64,000 bases of DNA from Altererythrobacter sp. GTDB taxonomy: Bacteria > Pseudomonadota > Alphaproteobacteria > Sphingomonadales > Sphingomonadaceae. Below are positions 8,659 through 18,700 of this stretch, piece after piece (the first letter of the stretch is position 1; every line of letters begins with the position of its first letter). A model generated the notes under the pieces. That model was given only the letters and a program-made list of their open reading frames with translations. It was not told where the DNA came from and searched no databases. The DNA is taken from NCBI GenBank assembly GCA_017308255.1, contig JAFKFN010000011.1:49986-113985 (forward strand). The letters are read 5' to 3'. The translations under genes were made by a program, and so were the position numbers.

Positions 8659-8789
8659 TCATCCGGTGTCGCAGCCGCGCAGGCGATCCGCAACGGCCTT
8701 GCGGCCGGCTCCGGAACAAATCGGCACTGGCGCCGTTGATCCGATCGACGCGGTCGCGTCGAAGGGGGTCCGATGCCACAGGGTATCAT

Positions 8790-9146
8790 ATGAGCACCGT
8801 CCTGCTTGTCGAGGACGAGCTTCTCGTCCGCGAGCTGGCCAGCGAGGATCTGGCTGAGGCCGGCTTCGAGGTGACCTGCGCGGGCAATGGGGACGATGCG
8901 CTGGCCTACCTGAATGAAGGGCGCCAGTTCGAACTGCTGTTCACCGATATCCGGATGCCGGGCACGGTGGACGGCTGGCAACTGGCCGAGCAGGCACGAG
9001 ACTTCTGCCCGGGCATCAAGGTCATCTACGCCACCGGCGTGGGCGATGCCGGCGACCGACTGGCGAATCATGAACGTTACGTCCGGAAGCCTTATAATCT
9101 GGCCGACCTGCGCAGGGTGCTGGCCGATCTGGGCTTCGCGACCTGA
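8790..9146 (+). CDS. Single-domain response regulator (receiver only)
   Basis: 118 residues from ATG 8790; longer upstream in-frame codons look non-coding. It is one CheY-like receiver: acidic pair in VLLVEDELLV, phospho-acceptor Asp in LLFTDIRMPG, switch Thr in VIYATGV, and Lys in VRKPYNL. There is no output domain, so it would act by phosphotransfer or protein binding. It lies 120 bases before the histidine kinase at 9267 on the same strand and may be its partner. Confidence 0.9.
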   Translation: MSTVLLVEDELLVRELASEDLAEAGFEVTCAGNGDDALAYLNEGRQFELLFTDIRMPGTVDGWQLAEQARDFCPGIKVIYATGVGDAGDRLANHERYVRKPYNLADLRRVLADLGFAT

Positions 9147-9266
9147 AGCCGCGAGCGGAGGCCATCGGCCCGCCGCATTTCGCCCCGTTTCCGGGAACCC
9201 CTACCCCCCTCGCGCTTTCCCGTAGAGCGGGGCGCGGGAACGCTGCTGTGCGAGCGCGAGGGGCGG

Positions 9267-10439
9267 GTGAACACCGAAACGAACAAGGCCGAGTTCTCGA
9301 ATAGCCAGCGTGAAAAAATCGCCGCGCTTCGCCGGTTTCGCCATGGCGATTTCACGGTGCGCCTGCCGGAGCCGGGCCAAGGCACCGATCCCGAATTCAC
9401 AGCGCTGTTCAACTCGGTGGTTTCGCTCAACCAGCAAATGGCGGACGAGCTGGAGCGGATCGCGCGCCGGCCTCGCCAGAAAAGCGGCCGCAAAAGGGGC
9501 GCGCGGATCGCCGGGGCCGAAGGCGGCTGGGCGGTCATGCTGCAAGCGATCAACACACTCATCGAGCGCGAGGACATGGCGCGAGCGGACAAGCCCGAGC
9601 CCCTCCCTGTCACCTCCCGACACACGCCCCAATCCCTCGCCAATCTGAGCCACGAACTGCGCACGCCGCTGAGCCCGCTGCTGATCCTTTCGAAGATGCT
9701 GGCCGACAACGCCGAGGGCAATCTTACTGAAAAGCAAGTGGAATTCGCCCGGACGATCCATTCCGCCGGCACCGACCTGGCGGCCCTGGTCAACGATATC
9801 CTCGATCTGGCCAAGATCGGATCAGGCACCGCCGCGATCGAGATCGGGGAGGTGTCGCTTGTCGATCTGGGCCAGACTCTCGAGCAGACCTTCCGCCAGC
9901 TTGCCGTGGAAAAGGCCCTGCGCTTCGACATGGAGCTGGCCGACGACCTGCCGGCCACGATCCGGACCGATGGGATCCGCCTGAGGCAGATCGCGCGCAA
10001 CCTGCTGTCGAATGCCTTCAAGTTCACCGCCAGCGGCGGCGTGGTCCTGGCAATGGACACGGCGCGCAGCGGGTGGAGCCGCGATCATCCGGTGCTCGGC
10101 GAAGCCGGGCAGGTGATCCGCATCGTCGTGGCCGACAGCGGCATCGGCATCCCGCCGCATCAGCAACAGCTGGTGTTCGAGGCATTCCGCCAGGCCGACG
10201 AGACGGCCAGCCGCGAATATGGCGGCACGGGCCTGGGTCTTTCCATCAGCCGCGAGATCGCCGGCCTTCTGGGCGGCGAAATCCGGCTCAGCTCGGCGGT
10301 GGGCCAGGGCTCGACCTTCACGCTGTATATCCCTGCGCACACGCCGGAGCCGCCGCCGCGTCCAAGACCGGCGCGGCACGGCGGTGCCGCCGATGCAGGC
10401 TGGCCCGGTCCGACCCTGCCCACGCCGGGCGCGGCCTGA
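9267..10439 (+). CDS. Soluble sensor histidine kinase with HAMP-like N-terminus
   Basis: 390 residues from a GTG start with GAGGGG upstream. Residues about 15-100 look like a HAMP-type signalling helix pair (DFTVRLPEPGQGTDPEFTAL onward), without membrane segments, so the protein is cytoplasmic. The HisKA domain carries phospho-acceptor His129 in NLSHELRTPLSPL, and the ATPase domain shows the N box (LLSNAFKFT), G1 (DSGIGIP) and G2 (YGGTGLGLSIS). The proline/arginine-rich tail after residue 355 is disordered. It ends 8 bases before the hybrid kinase at 10448, so the two are almost certainly co-transcribed and probably signal together. Confidence 0.9.
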   Translation: MNTETNKAEFSNSQREKIAALRRFRHGDFTVRLPEPGQGTDPEFTALFNSVVSLNQQMADELERIARRPRQKSGRKRGARIAGAEGGWAVMLQAINTLIEREDMARADKPEPLPVTSRHTPQSLANLSHELRTPLSPLLILSKMLADNAEGNLTEKQVEFARTIHSAGTDLAALVNDILDLAKIGSGTAAIEIGEVSLVDLGQTLEQTFRQLAVEKALRFDMELADDLPATIRTDGIRLRQIARNLLSNAFKFTASGGVVLAMDTARSGWSRDHPVLGEAGQVIRIVVADSGIGIPPHQQQLVFEAFRQADETASREYGGTGLGLSISREIAGLLGGEIRLSSAVGQGSTFTLYIPAHTPEPPPRPRPARHGGAADAGWPGPTLPTPGAA

Positions 10440-10447
10440 GAGCGGCC

Positions 10448-12448
10448 ATGCCCCTTCCCCCGGCCCCGAATGCGAAACAGTGCAAACCGAAAGAAGCCGG
10501 CCGGGCGCGGGTCCTGCTGGTGGATGATGATCCGGGCAGTGTCCTGGCCCTTACCGAAGTGCTCCGGCCGATCGCGGACGTGGTGACGGCGACATCGGGC
10601 CGCGAAGCCTTGCATGCCCTGCGCAAGGAGCATGTCGCCGTCATCCTGCTCGACGTGTTCATGCCGAAGATGGACGGGTATGAGACCGCCCGGCTCATCC
10701 GCCAGCATCAGCGCACGGCGCATGTCCCGATCATCTTCCTGTCCGCCGTGCACAAGGACACCGATCATCTGATCCGGGCCTATTCGATGGGCGCGGTGGA
10801 TTATGTGTTCAAACCGGTGGACCCGGTGGTGCTGCGTTCGAAAGTAGCGGTCTTCGTCGATCTCTTTCTCCTGCGCCAGCAGATCGCCGCGCGCGGGCGG
10901 GCGGAACAGAAGCTGCGCGAGGCCAACCTGCGCGGCGAGACCGAGCGGCTGGAAGTCGAGCGGGAATTGCAGAACACGCGGCTGCGCCAGGCGGCGATGC
11001 TCGATGTCCTGCCCATGGCGCTGTACGAGGCCACGCTGGACGAGCGCGGGCGGCTGGTCCGCCGGATCGTGGGCGGCGATGTCAGCAAGATCGCCGGAAC
11101 CGATGCCGCCGCGCTCGCCTCGGGCGAGTTGCGCTGGGAAGAGCGGATCGCGACGGAGGATTCGGCGGACCTCGACAGCCGCTGCAAGGGCTATACCGAC
11201 ACGACGCGCGTGGCCCATTACCGCTGGGCGCGCAGCGACGGGGGGACGATCCACATCCTGGACCAATGCGTGCAGACCAGCGACGATGGCCACTGGGTGG
11301 GGACACTGTTCGACGTGACCGCCCAGCATGAGCTGGAACAGCAGCTGATGCAGGCGCGCAAGGCCGAGGCTCTGGGCCAGCTGACCGGCGGCGTGGCGCA
11401 CGATTTCAACAATCTGCTCGCCGCCGTGCTGGGCGGGCTGCGCCTGCTGGAAGCGCGCGTGGAGCTTGGCGAGCGCGAAAAGCAGATCGTGGGGCACATG
11501 CGCCACGCCGCGGAAAGCGGCGCCGATCTGGTCCGCCGGCTGATGGCCTTTGCCCGCAAGCAGGAACTGTCCCCCACCAGCGTCGATCCGCAAGCGCTGT
11601 GCAACGCGGTGGCGGCGCTGGTCGAACACACGCTGGGGCCGAATTATTCCGTGCGCTGGAGCGTTCTCACGAACGACTTGCTGCTGTTCGTCGACAAGGC
11701 GCAGCTTGAGCTGTCGCTCGTCAACCTGCTGATCAACGCCCGCGACGCCATGCCCGGCGGCGGCCCCATCGACGTGCTGGTGGAGGAAGCGAGCCGCCCC
11801 GCCCGCATATCCGCCAGCGGGCCCGAGGAACTGGTGCGCATCCGCGTGCGAGACCAGGGCGAAGGCATCCCGCCGAGGCTTCTCGAACGCGTGACCGAGC
11901 CGTTCTTCACCACCAAGGGCGCCGGGGAAGGAACCGGGCTGGGCCTGTCCATGGTGGCCGGCTTCGTCGAACAATCCGGCGGCACGCTGCGCATCGACAG
12001 CGAGCCGGGCAAGGGAACCGAGATCACCCTGCTGCTTCCCGCCACCCGGACGCCCGAACGCATCGCGGCGAAGCCGGACGAGGCGGAACACGCGATCCGC
12101 ATCCGGTCGGTGCTCCTGGTGGACGACGACGAAGGCGTGCGCGAGATCCTGGGCGAGCAGCTGCGCGAACTGGGCCTGGACGTGACGGTCACCGAAAACG
12201 CCGAACGCGCGCTGCGCTGGCTGGAGCGAAACCAGCGCCGCCCCGAATTCATCCTGACCGATTTTTCCATGCCGGGCATGGACGGGGTGGAATTCCTCGC
12301 GGCGGTGCGCGAGCGGTGGCCCACGATCAAAGGCGCGATCATGACCGGCAACCCGCAGGATCGCCTGGCCAGCGGCGCGGCGAATGTGCCGATCGTGCAC
12401 AAGCCCATCGACCTGCCGGATCTGAAGCGGCTGCTGGCGGATGCCTAG
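10448..12448 (+). CDS. Hybrid histidine kinase: REC - PAS-like - HisKA/ATPase - REC
   Basis: 666 residues from ATG 10448; the open frame extends far upstream only because it shadows the preceding kinase. Order: an N-terminal receiver (Asp69 in [17 protein letters not shown] switch), a coiled coil from about 140 to 170, a PAS-like sensor to about 300, HisKA with His318 in [12 protein letters not shown], and an ATPase with DQGEGIPP and [10 protein letters not shown]-terminal receiver follows (Asp605 in [13 protein letters not shown]). The AHDFNN type of H box is common in kinases that feed their own receivers. No membrane helix is present. It is the last gene of the kinase run and converges with the TonB receptor at 12475. 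Confidence 0.9.
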   Translation: MPLPPAPNAKQCKPKEAGRARVLLVDDDPGSVLALTEVLRPIADVVTATSGREALHALRKEHVAVILLDVFMPKMDGYETARLIRQHQRTAHVPIIFLSAVHKDTDHLIRAYSMGAVDYVFKPVDPVVLRSKVAVFVDLFLLRQQIAARGRAEQKLREANLRGETERLEVERELQNTRLRQAAMLDVLPMALYEATLDERGRLVRRIVGGDVSKIAGTDAAALASGELRWEERIATEDSADLDSRCKGYTDTTRVAHYRWARSDGGTIHILDQCVQTSDDGHWVGTLFDVTAQHELEQQLMQARKAEALGQLTGGVAHDFNNLLAAVLGGLRLLEARVELGEREKQIVGHMRHAAESGADLVRRLMAFARKQELSPTSVDPQALCNAVAALVEHTLGPNYSVRWSVLTNDLLLFVDKAQLELSLVNLLINARDAMPGGGPIDVLVEEASRPARISASGPEELVRIRVRDQGEGIPPRLLERVTEPFFTTKGAGEGTGLGLSMVAGFVEQSGGTLRIDSEPGKGTEITLLLPATRTPERIAAKPDEAEHAIRIRSVLLVDDDEGVREILGEQLRELGLDVTVTENAERALRWLERNQRRPEFILTDFSMPGMDGVEFLAAVRERWPTIKGAIMTGNPQDRLASGAANVPIVHKPIDLPDLKRLLADA

Positions 12449-12474
12449 CGCCGCTTCAGGCCCTTGGCAGCGCG

Positions 12475-14361
12475 TCAGAATCCCAGGCGGGCGCCGACGT
12501 AAACACTCCTGCCCAGCGTATTCGTGCCGTAGGTAACCTGATAGTTCTCATCGAACAGATTCACCACGCGCGCGAACAGCTCCATACCATCGGAATAGCG
12601 ATAGGAGCCGAGCAGATCGACCACCACGTAATCGTCCGTCACGCCGCCGTAACCGGACGCATCCTTGTCACGGTAGCGGGCCCGCGCGGTCAGTTGCACC
12701 CCTTCGACGGGTAGAACGGTGACGGACGAGGTGGCGGTATACTTGGGCCGCCCGCTTTTCACATATACTCCGTCAAGATCGTTGTCCTGCCGGTGGTTGA
12801 TGTAAGTGAACATCTGGCTCAGCTGAAGCCATTCGAGCGGCTGCGCCGAGAGGCCGAACTCCACCCCGTTGGCCTTGGTGCGCCCCCACTGGTCATAGCC
12901 GCCATAAGGCGGGCGGCTGCCGTCGAAGACGATCTCGTTGGTCTTCCTGAGCTCGAAATACGAAGCCTGCGCGGTAAGCGAATGGCCCAGCGCCAGGTCC
13001 ACGCCAGCGTCCCAGCCCTTGCTTTCTTCCACCTTGAGATCGGGGTTGCCGTAAGTCGGATCGAACAGCTGGTAGAGACCGGGAGCCTTGGCGCCGGTGC
13101 CGTAGCTGGCGCGCAGCTTGGCCGGGCCGACGACATAGGCGAGCGTGCCGCGATAGGTATCGAAGCTGCCGAAGCGGCTGTTGTCGTCCAGCCGGGCGGC
13201 GCCGGTCAGGGTCAGGTTCCTGATTGGGCGCAGGGCAAGTTCGCCATAGATCGACTTGGTGTCGATGCCCTCGACGAAGCTGCCGGTGTAATTGGTGAGC
13301 TGATCGGTGTCTTCCCACTCCAGATTGCCGCCCGCCGCCACGCTGACCATACCGCCGGTATCATATTTCAGATCGAGGGCGAGCTGGTCCTTCGTGCCTT
13401 TGTAGACATCGCCTTCCGGCCTGTTCCACGTCCCGAAATAGAGGCGCCGCGCGACATAGCGGCTGGCCGTCGCCTTGGCCGTGAAGGCCCCATTATCGGA
13501 GCGGAATTCCCCCTGGCCGGCAAAGGCATATTCGCGCTTTCTCACCGTGTCGGTCGAATCGTCGGTGGTGCCGTCGAGATCGGAGGAACTGTCGAGCCAG
13601 AAGCCGATCGCCTGGAAGCTGAGGTTCTGGCTGGCAGCCACACCCGCGCGGCCGGAGAAGCCATAGCGCCAGTAGCCGTCCTTTTCGGTTATCGGCGAAG
13701 TCGCCGTATCCGGGTCCGCCAGCGACGGGCCTTCATGGCGATAGCCGGTAGCGGTGACGCGGAAATCGAGCGGGCCGCTCTTGCCGAGAACAGAAGTCCC
13801 GGCATTCAGCGTGCCGTGGGAGCCGACTTCCAGTTCCGAATTCACCGCGATGCCTTCTTCGGTGGCGCGCTTGGTGATGATGTTCACCACGCCGCCGATC
13901 GCGTCCGATCCGTAAAGCGAGCTTTGGTTGCCGCGCAGCACTTCGATGCGGGCGATATCGGCGGTGATGAGGTGATCGGCCTGGAACTGGGTGGTCGTGG
14001 AGCTGGGATCGCCCAGCTCGATGCCGTCTATCAGCCAGAGCACTTCGTCATTGTTCGAGCCGCGGATGCTGACATTGGTGTTGTCGCCCGGCCGGTCGCT
14101 CGAAACCGAGATGCCGGGCACGTCCAGCAAGGCTTCCTTGACGAAGGTGATCTGCCCGCTCTGGAGCTGGGCCTCGGTGATGACCGACACGGCGCTGCCG
14201 ATATCGTGCGGATCCTCGGTGGCGCGTGAGGCGGTGACGATGATCGCATTGTCCGGCGAATGGGCCTCCTCCTGCGCCAGCGCCATGGCGGAGGTGGACA
14301 GCAGCAGCAGCGGCAGCATCCTCGCGGCCAGTCGGGTGGAAGATGCGATGATAGGCCTCAT
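12475..14361 (-). CDS. TonB-dependent outer membrane receptor, BtuB-like
   Basis: 628 residues with a signal peptide cleaved near MALAQ. A TonB-box-like stretch (AIIVTAS) is followed by the plug domain (VLWLIDGIELGDP, IEVLRGNQSSLYGSDAIGGV) and a 22-strand-type barrel ending in Phe. In the barrel, GAKAPGLYQLFDPTYGNPDL resembles the BtuB signature KAPNLGQLYG...GNPNL. The histidine found between the two halves of this motif in haem receptors is absent here. This favours a corrinoid-like or other tetrapyrrole ligand, though family alone cannot settle it. It stands alone as a transcription unit with motif copy B 70 bases upstream. It is divergent from a lipoprotein gene and adjacent to the CobN/ExbB operon, which very likely works with it. 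Confidence 0.9.
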   Translation of the reverse strand: MRPIIASSTRLAARMLPLLLLSTSAMALAQEEAHSPDNAIIVTASRATEDPHDIGSAVSVITEAQLQSGQITFVKEALLDVPGISVSSDRPGDNTNVSIRGSNNDEVLWLIDGIELGDPSSTTTQFQADHLITADIARIEVLRGNQSSLYGSDAIGGVVNIITKRATEEGIAVNSELEVGSHGTLNAGTSVLGKSGPLDFRVTATGYRHEGPSLADPDTATSPITEKDGYWRYGFSGRAGVAASQNLSFQAIGFWLDSSSDLDGTTDDSTDTVRKREYAFAGQGEFRSDNGAFTAKATASRYVARRLYFGTWNRPEGDVYKGTKDQLALDLKYDTGGMVSVAAGGNLEWEDTDQLTNYTGSFVEGIDTKSIYGELALRPIRNLTLTGAARLDDNSRFGSFDTYRGTLAYVVGPAKLRASYGTGAKAPGLYQLFDPTYGNPDLKVEESKGWDAGVDLALGHSLTAQASYFELRKTNEIVFDGSRPPYGGYDQWGRTKANGVEFGLSAQPLEWLQLSQMFTYINHRQDNDLDGVYVKSGRPKYTATSSVTVLPVEGVQLTARARYRDKDASGYGGVTDDYVVVDLLGSYRYSDGMELFARVVNLFDENYQVTYGTNTLGRSVYVGARLGF

Positions 14362-14430
14362 GAAAAGTGGTTCCCGTTGCGTTTCCGTTTTTCAGCCGCG
14401 CCTATCCGGCGCATTGGGGCCACTCGTGAA

Positions 14431-14468
14431 GTTAATTACGGTAATGGCCCCGTTACAGCCGCGTTACA
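14431..14468. promoter_or_regulatory. Shared 38-bp promoter motif, copy B
   Basis: GTTAATTACGGTAA followed by a GC block and two GTTACA repeats, the last at 14463-14468. It matches copy A (4556-4593) in its first 14 bases, total length and terminal GTTACA. It lies in the 189-base divergent promoter region between the TonB receptor (start 14361) and the lipoprotein (start 14551) and could act on both. Confidence 0.62.
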
Positions 14469-14550
14469 TGGCCGGGACGCGGACAGCTTGCCGCGCTGCG
14501 GAGAGCGATGGTAACGCCGCAAAGGGGCTTCTGGCGGCATTGGGGGATCG

Positions 14551-15729
14551 ATGTCCTGGCGCGTTTCGCTGATTGCCGCGATACCGGCGCTCATCCTTGC
14601 GGGATGCGCGGATGAAGGCGTGCCCATCTCGGGCGATATGCTGGCTTACGAGCCGAGCCTTGCGGTCACTCCGCACGCGGCCTTCGCGGCGTGGCATGGC
14701 GGAACGGGCGATCGCTCGCTGATCTATGTCCAGCCGCTGGACCAAGCGGATCGGCCGGCCGGCGAACCGATCGCGGTGAGCGACGGGCGGTATCTGGCTT
14801 ATGAGCCTGACCTGGTGGCGACCGCGCGGGGCCTGGCCGTGGCGTGGTACCAGAAGGATCGCGCGAGCGGCCGTCTGACGGCCTGGCTGGCGGGGCTGAC
14901 GCCGCAAGGCCGGCGCCAATGGCTCCTGCCGCTGACCGCCGGAACCGGGCAGGCCCGCAATCCCGTCGTGCGCACGCTGGGCGATCACCTGGAAACCGCT
15001 TGGATCGAGCAGCCGGCGAAGGATGACGGATCGAATACCGCCACGATCTGGCATCAACGCCTGTCCCTGGCCGGCGAGCCGCTGGGGCCGCCCCGGGAGA
15101 TCGGCCAGGCCAACCGCGATACATGGAACCTCAACGCCGCGGTTGCGGGAGGAAACCTGGTGGTGACTTATGATGCCGCGCTCGGCACCAGGGCGCACGA
15201 ATTGCAGATGATCGTGGTTCGCGGCGGCGCCAGTGTTCACCAGCGGCTGAGCGGGGATGACGGCCATGCCTCGGTCTATCCCGACCTTCAGATGGGGCCA
15301 TCGGGCCAGGCCGCGCTGACCTGGTTCGACGAGCGCGACGGGAACAACGAGGTCTATCTCATTGCCGCGCCGCTGGATCGCCTGATGGATGGCAGGGCGC
15401 CCGCGCCGGTCCGCATTTCTCACAGCGAAGCGGATTCGATCGGCGCCTATGTCGCGTGGAACGGGCGGACCATCGGCCTTGCCTGGAGCGACGACCTGTC
15501 CGGACAGCGCGACATCTTCGGGCAGACCTTCACCGCCAGCGGCACGCCGCTGGGGCCGATCCGCAATCTCGGCGCCAGCCGGGAAGACGCCGGCGTGCCG
15601 GCCATCCGCGCCAGCGGCGACGGGTTTCTGGTAGTGTGGAACGACTATGTCGCGGGGGCCGGCGGCGGCCGCCATATGAACATGGCGTCGTCCACCATCA
15701 GACTTGCGCGGCTTCCCATCGGGAACTGA
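14551..15729 (+). CDS. Outer-membrane-type lipoprotein, beta-propeller-like
   Basis: 392 residues. The N-terminus is a lipoprotein signal with lipobox LAGC (cysteine about residue 19), followed by Ala-Asp; by the +2 rule alone this Ala does not force inner-membrane retention. The rest is built from repeated blade-like units (LAYEPSLAVTPHAAFAAWHG, LAYEPDLVATARGLAVAWYQ, DLQMGPSGQAALTWFDERDG, AYVAWNGRTIGLAWSDD), which suggests a 5-7 blade propeller. No haem or metal site is evident. It is divergent from the TonB receptor across motif B, and its last 32 bases overlap the 3' end of the CobN-like gene on the other strand. By position it might be a surface ligand-binding partner of the receptor, as HmuY is in Bacteroidetes, though it is not similar in sequence design. 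Confidence 0.75.
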   Translation: MSWRVSLIAAIPALILAGCADEGVPISGDMLAYEPSLAVTPHAAFAAWHGGTGDRSLIYVQPLDQADRPAGEPIAVSDGRYLAYEPDLVATARGLAVAWYQKDRASGRLTAWLAGLTPQGRRQWLLPLTAGTGQARNPVVRTLGDHLETAWIEQPAKDDGSNTATIWHQRLSLAGEPLGPPREIGQANRDTWNLNAAVAGGNLVVTYDAALGTRAHELQMIVVRGGASVHQRLSGDDGHASVYPDLQMGPSGQAALTWFDERDGNNEVYLIAAPLDRLMDGRAPAPVRISHSEADSIGAYVAWNGRTIGLAWSDDLSGQRDIFGQTFTASGTPLGPIRNLGASREDAGVPAIRASGDGFLVVWNDYVAGAGGGRHMNMASSTIRLARLPIGN

Positions 15730-18700
15730 CCGAACGCGCCCCTGCCCCGGTCTGCCGCCGATCCCACAGGCGCCAGACCAGCAGCAGCAGCACGAACAGC
15801 GCCGCCGGCCACAGCAGGCTGGCCACCGTCAGTAGCGGCATGGGCGCGGGAACCGGCAGAGGCGGGGCGGCCTTTCGTTCCTCTTCGGTCATGACCTGCC
15901 CGGCAAGCGGCGCGCGTTCCTGCTGCGAACTGGCGGGCTGCTGAGAGGCGGGCGCCGTCTGAGCCGTGGACCGGCGCGGTGCCTGTGAAGCGGGAGCCGT
16001 GCGGCCGGGCTGAGATGGCTGCTGCTGTTGCTGCTGTTGCCCTGGCGCGGGGGGCAGTTGCCGGACGAGCCGGACGTTCTCCGCCCTCTCCGCGTCGGCC
16101 CGCGCATCGTTGCGGCGGGCGAAGGCCTCCAGCTCGCTGGCGGCAGAATCGATCGTGCGGCCCATCGCCTTCTCGATCGCCGCCCGCGCCTGCGAGACGA
16201 TCGGCGCCGGAACGCCGGCCCGCTCCGCTTCCTCCATCACATAGCGCATCAACCGGCCGTTGCCGCAGGAAACATCGGTGCAGTTCACCCCATGCCTGGC
16301 CACGCTTTCGAGGTATTCGCTGACAAGCTTGCCCCGTGTCGCCGCATCCGCGTTCCAGTGATCCTTGCGGATGGTCTCGATCATCCGCGCGGTGATGTCC
16401 TGATAGGCGAAGGGGGAGCTGGCTTCGAAATACTGCTTCATGCCGAGCTTCTGCTTGTCCTCGACATAGGTCTCGTAGGTTTCCTGCCACATGGCATCGT
16501 TCACCACTTCGGTCGCGGTGGCGTCCCAGCCCCACAGGTATTCGACGAATTCGCGCATCGCGCCGGCGCCGGCATAGCCTTCCGCCTGCATGCCCTTGAT
16601 CCAGGTGGGATTGACGTAGCGCGAGCGGAACTCGCGGCCGATGAATTTGTCGAGCGTGGTCATCGCCGGCTTGCCGGGATCGCGCGTGTCGGTGACCATC
16701 ATCTCCGGCGCCTTGCCGTCCAAGCTGCGGATCGCCGAGGAAAGGCCGCCCATGTACATGTACATGTCATCGTTATCGAGCGCGCCGTAGAGCGCCGTCG
16801 AGCTGGAATGGACCACCGTATCGGTGCCCGACAGGGCCAGCTTGAACACGTCGGGCATCGGCTGGCCCCAATAGCCGTTGCCGTATCCGTGGCCCATCTT
16901 GTTGATGTATTCGTTGGCGAAGCCCGCTTCCGAATCCCATGATCCGCTGGCGGCAACGATGCCGGACGTGTTGAGGTTGAAGGTGCCGGGCGGCTCGTCG
17001 AAAATGCGCACGCCGGCCATTTTGTCCGCATCCTCGGGTGCGACGCCCTTGTCGATCAGCACCTGCTTGATCTGGAGATAATGCTGGCGGACCTGGTTGT
17101 CCGGCTCGTCCAGCGCCTTCACCTTCTGCACCGCCGTGTCCATCAGTCGCGTCAGCTCGCCGAACAGCCCTTCGGCGGCCGAGGCGATGACGATATCGAC
17201 ACGCGGCCGGCCGAGCTGCTCACGCGGGATGACCTCCACGCCGGTGACGGTGCCGCGTTCGTCCCAAATGGGCTTGGTCCCCAGCAGGTAGAATATCTGG
17301 GATTCCAGCACGCCTTCGTGGCGCATGGTTTCATCGCCCCAGATCACGAACGAGACCTTCGCCGGATAGCGTCCGTTGCGGGCGACGAAATCGTCGAGCA
17401 TCTGCTGCGCCAGGCGCGAGCCCATTTCCCACGCGGCCGGCTTGGGAATCTTGGCCGGGTCGATGCCGTAGAAGTTGGCGCCGGTGGGATAGGAATCGGG
17501 ATTGCGCACCGGCTCCCCGCCCTTGCCAGCGGGCACGAAGCGGCCGGCCAGCGCCTTCATCAGGCTGTCCAGCTCGCGGTCGCCCGAAGCTTCGATGCGT
17601 GAACGCATGTCTTCCGCGAATACCTCGCGCGCGTCCGGCAAGGCGGAGCGATCGACGCTGACGATGGCGCGCACCGTGCTGTCCACCGCCTCGTCCGCCG
17701 GCACCCGGCCGAAGGTGTGGAGGCCATAGGGAATGGTCTGGCCGCGCAGTTCGAGCAGATAGTTCTCGACGCTGTGCAGCTGCTCGTCGGTCCATTCCGC
17801 ATCGGGAGAGAGGCCGAGGTCCTTGGCCACGCCCAGCTTCACCGCTTCCTCGCGCGCCTGGCGGCCATAGACCGCGGCCAGCTCAGGATTCTTGCTTTCG
17901 TTCTTGGTGTGGTCGTTCAGCAGCTCGCTCAGCTTGGCGAGATCCTCGGTCAATCCGCCTTCGGTGAACGGCGGCACCATGTGGTCGACCAGCGTGGCCA
18001 TGCCGCGCCGGCGCGCCACCAGCCCTTCGCCCACCACATCGACGTTGTAGATGTAGATATCGGGCAGATCCGCCATGAGCGCATCGGGCGCATCATCAGG
18101 CCCCAGCCCCGCGTCGCGCCCGTCGAGCCATTCCAGCGTGCCGTGGGTGCCGACATGGACCACCGCATCGGCCCCGAAGCCTTCACGCAGCCATTTGTAA
18201 GCGGCGATATACTGATGCTGCGGCGCCAGGTCCTTGGCGTGATAGAGCTTCTCCAGATCCTCGCCCCAGGCGCGCGAGGGCTGAGGCATGAGCACGATGT
18301 TCCCATAGCGCACCGCCGGAATGATCAGGTTGGTCTGACCATCCGCGTGCTCGGCCATCAGCTTGGTTTCGGCCGGATCGCCCCAGTCCTTCAGGACCTT
18401 GTCGCGCAAGGCGGGCGTGAGCGGATCCAGCCAGGTGCGATATTGATCGAGCGATACGCGCTGCGCCCCGCCCTGGGCGATCATCTCTTCCAGCTCGCCC
18501 GGCGCGGCGCCCATGACGTTGCGCGCCTTCGTGGTGATATCGGCCAGGACCTCGTCGCCCGAAGGCGGTTCACGGCCGAGGTCATAGCCTTCGGCGGCCA
18601 TGCGCCGCAGCACATTGGCAAGGGATTCGGCGACGTTGAGATAGCTGGCGCCGATGTTCGCCTTGCCCGGCGGGTAGTTGTAATAGACCAGCGCGACTTT

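Noticed and set aside
10160-12400. 746-codon minus-strand frame opposite the hybrid kinase
   Set aside because: Complete domain order exists on the plus strand; antisense product has no recognisable motif.
12475-14361. Naming the receptor hmuR (haem receptor)
   Set aside because: The haem-receptor histidine between the AP and NPDL motifs is missing; the pattern fits BtuB better, so no symbol is given.
14362-14550. Cobalamin riboswitch before the BtuB-like receptor
   Set aside because: GCCACT occurs at 14420, but it is on the wrong side of the promoter motif and the other conserved riboswitch elements are not seen on either strand. A covariance-model search would settle it.
15780-16060. CAG/CTG-rich repeats as a DNA repeat or CRISPR-like array
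   Set aside because: They encode the polyglutamine/serine/proline linker of the CobN-like protein and have no regular spacers.
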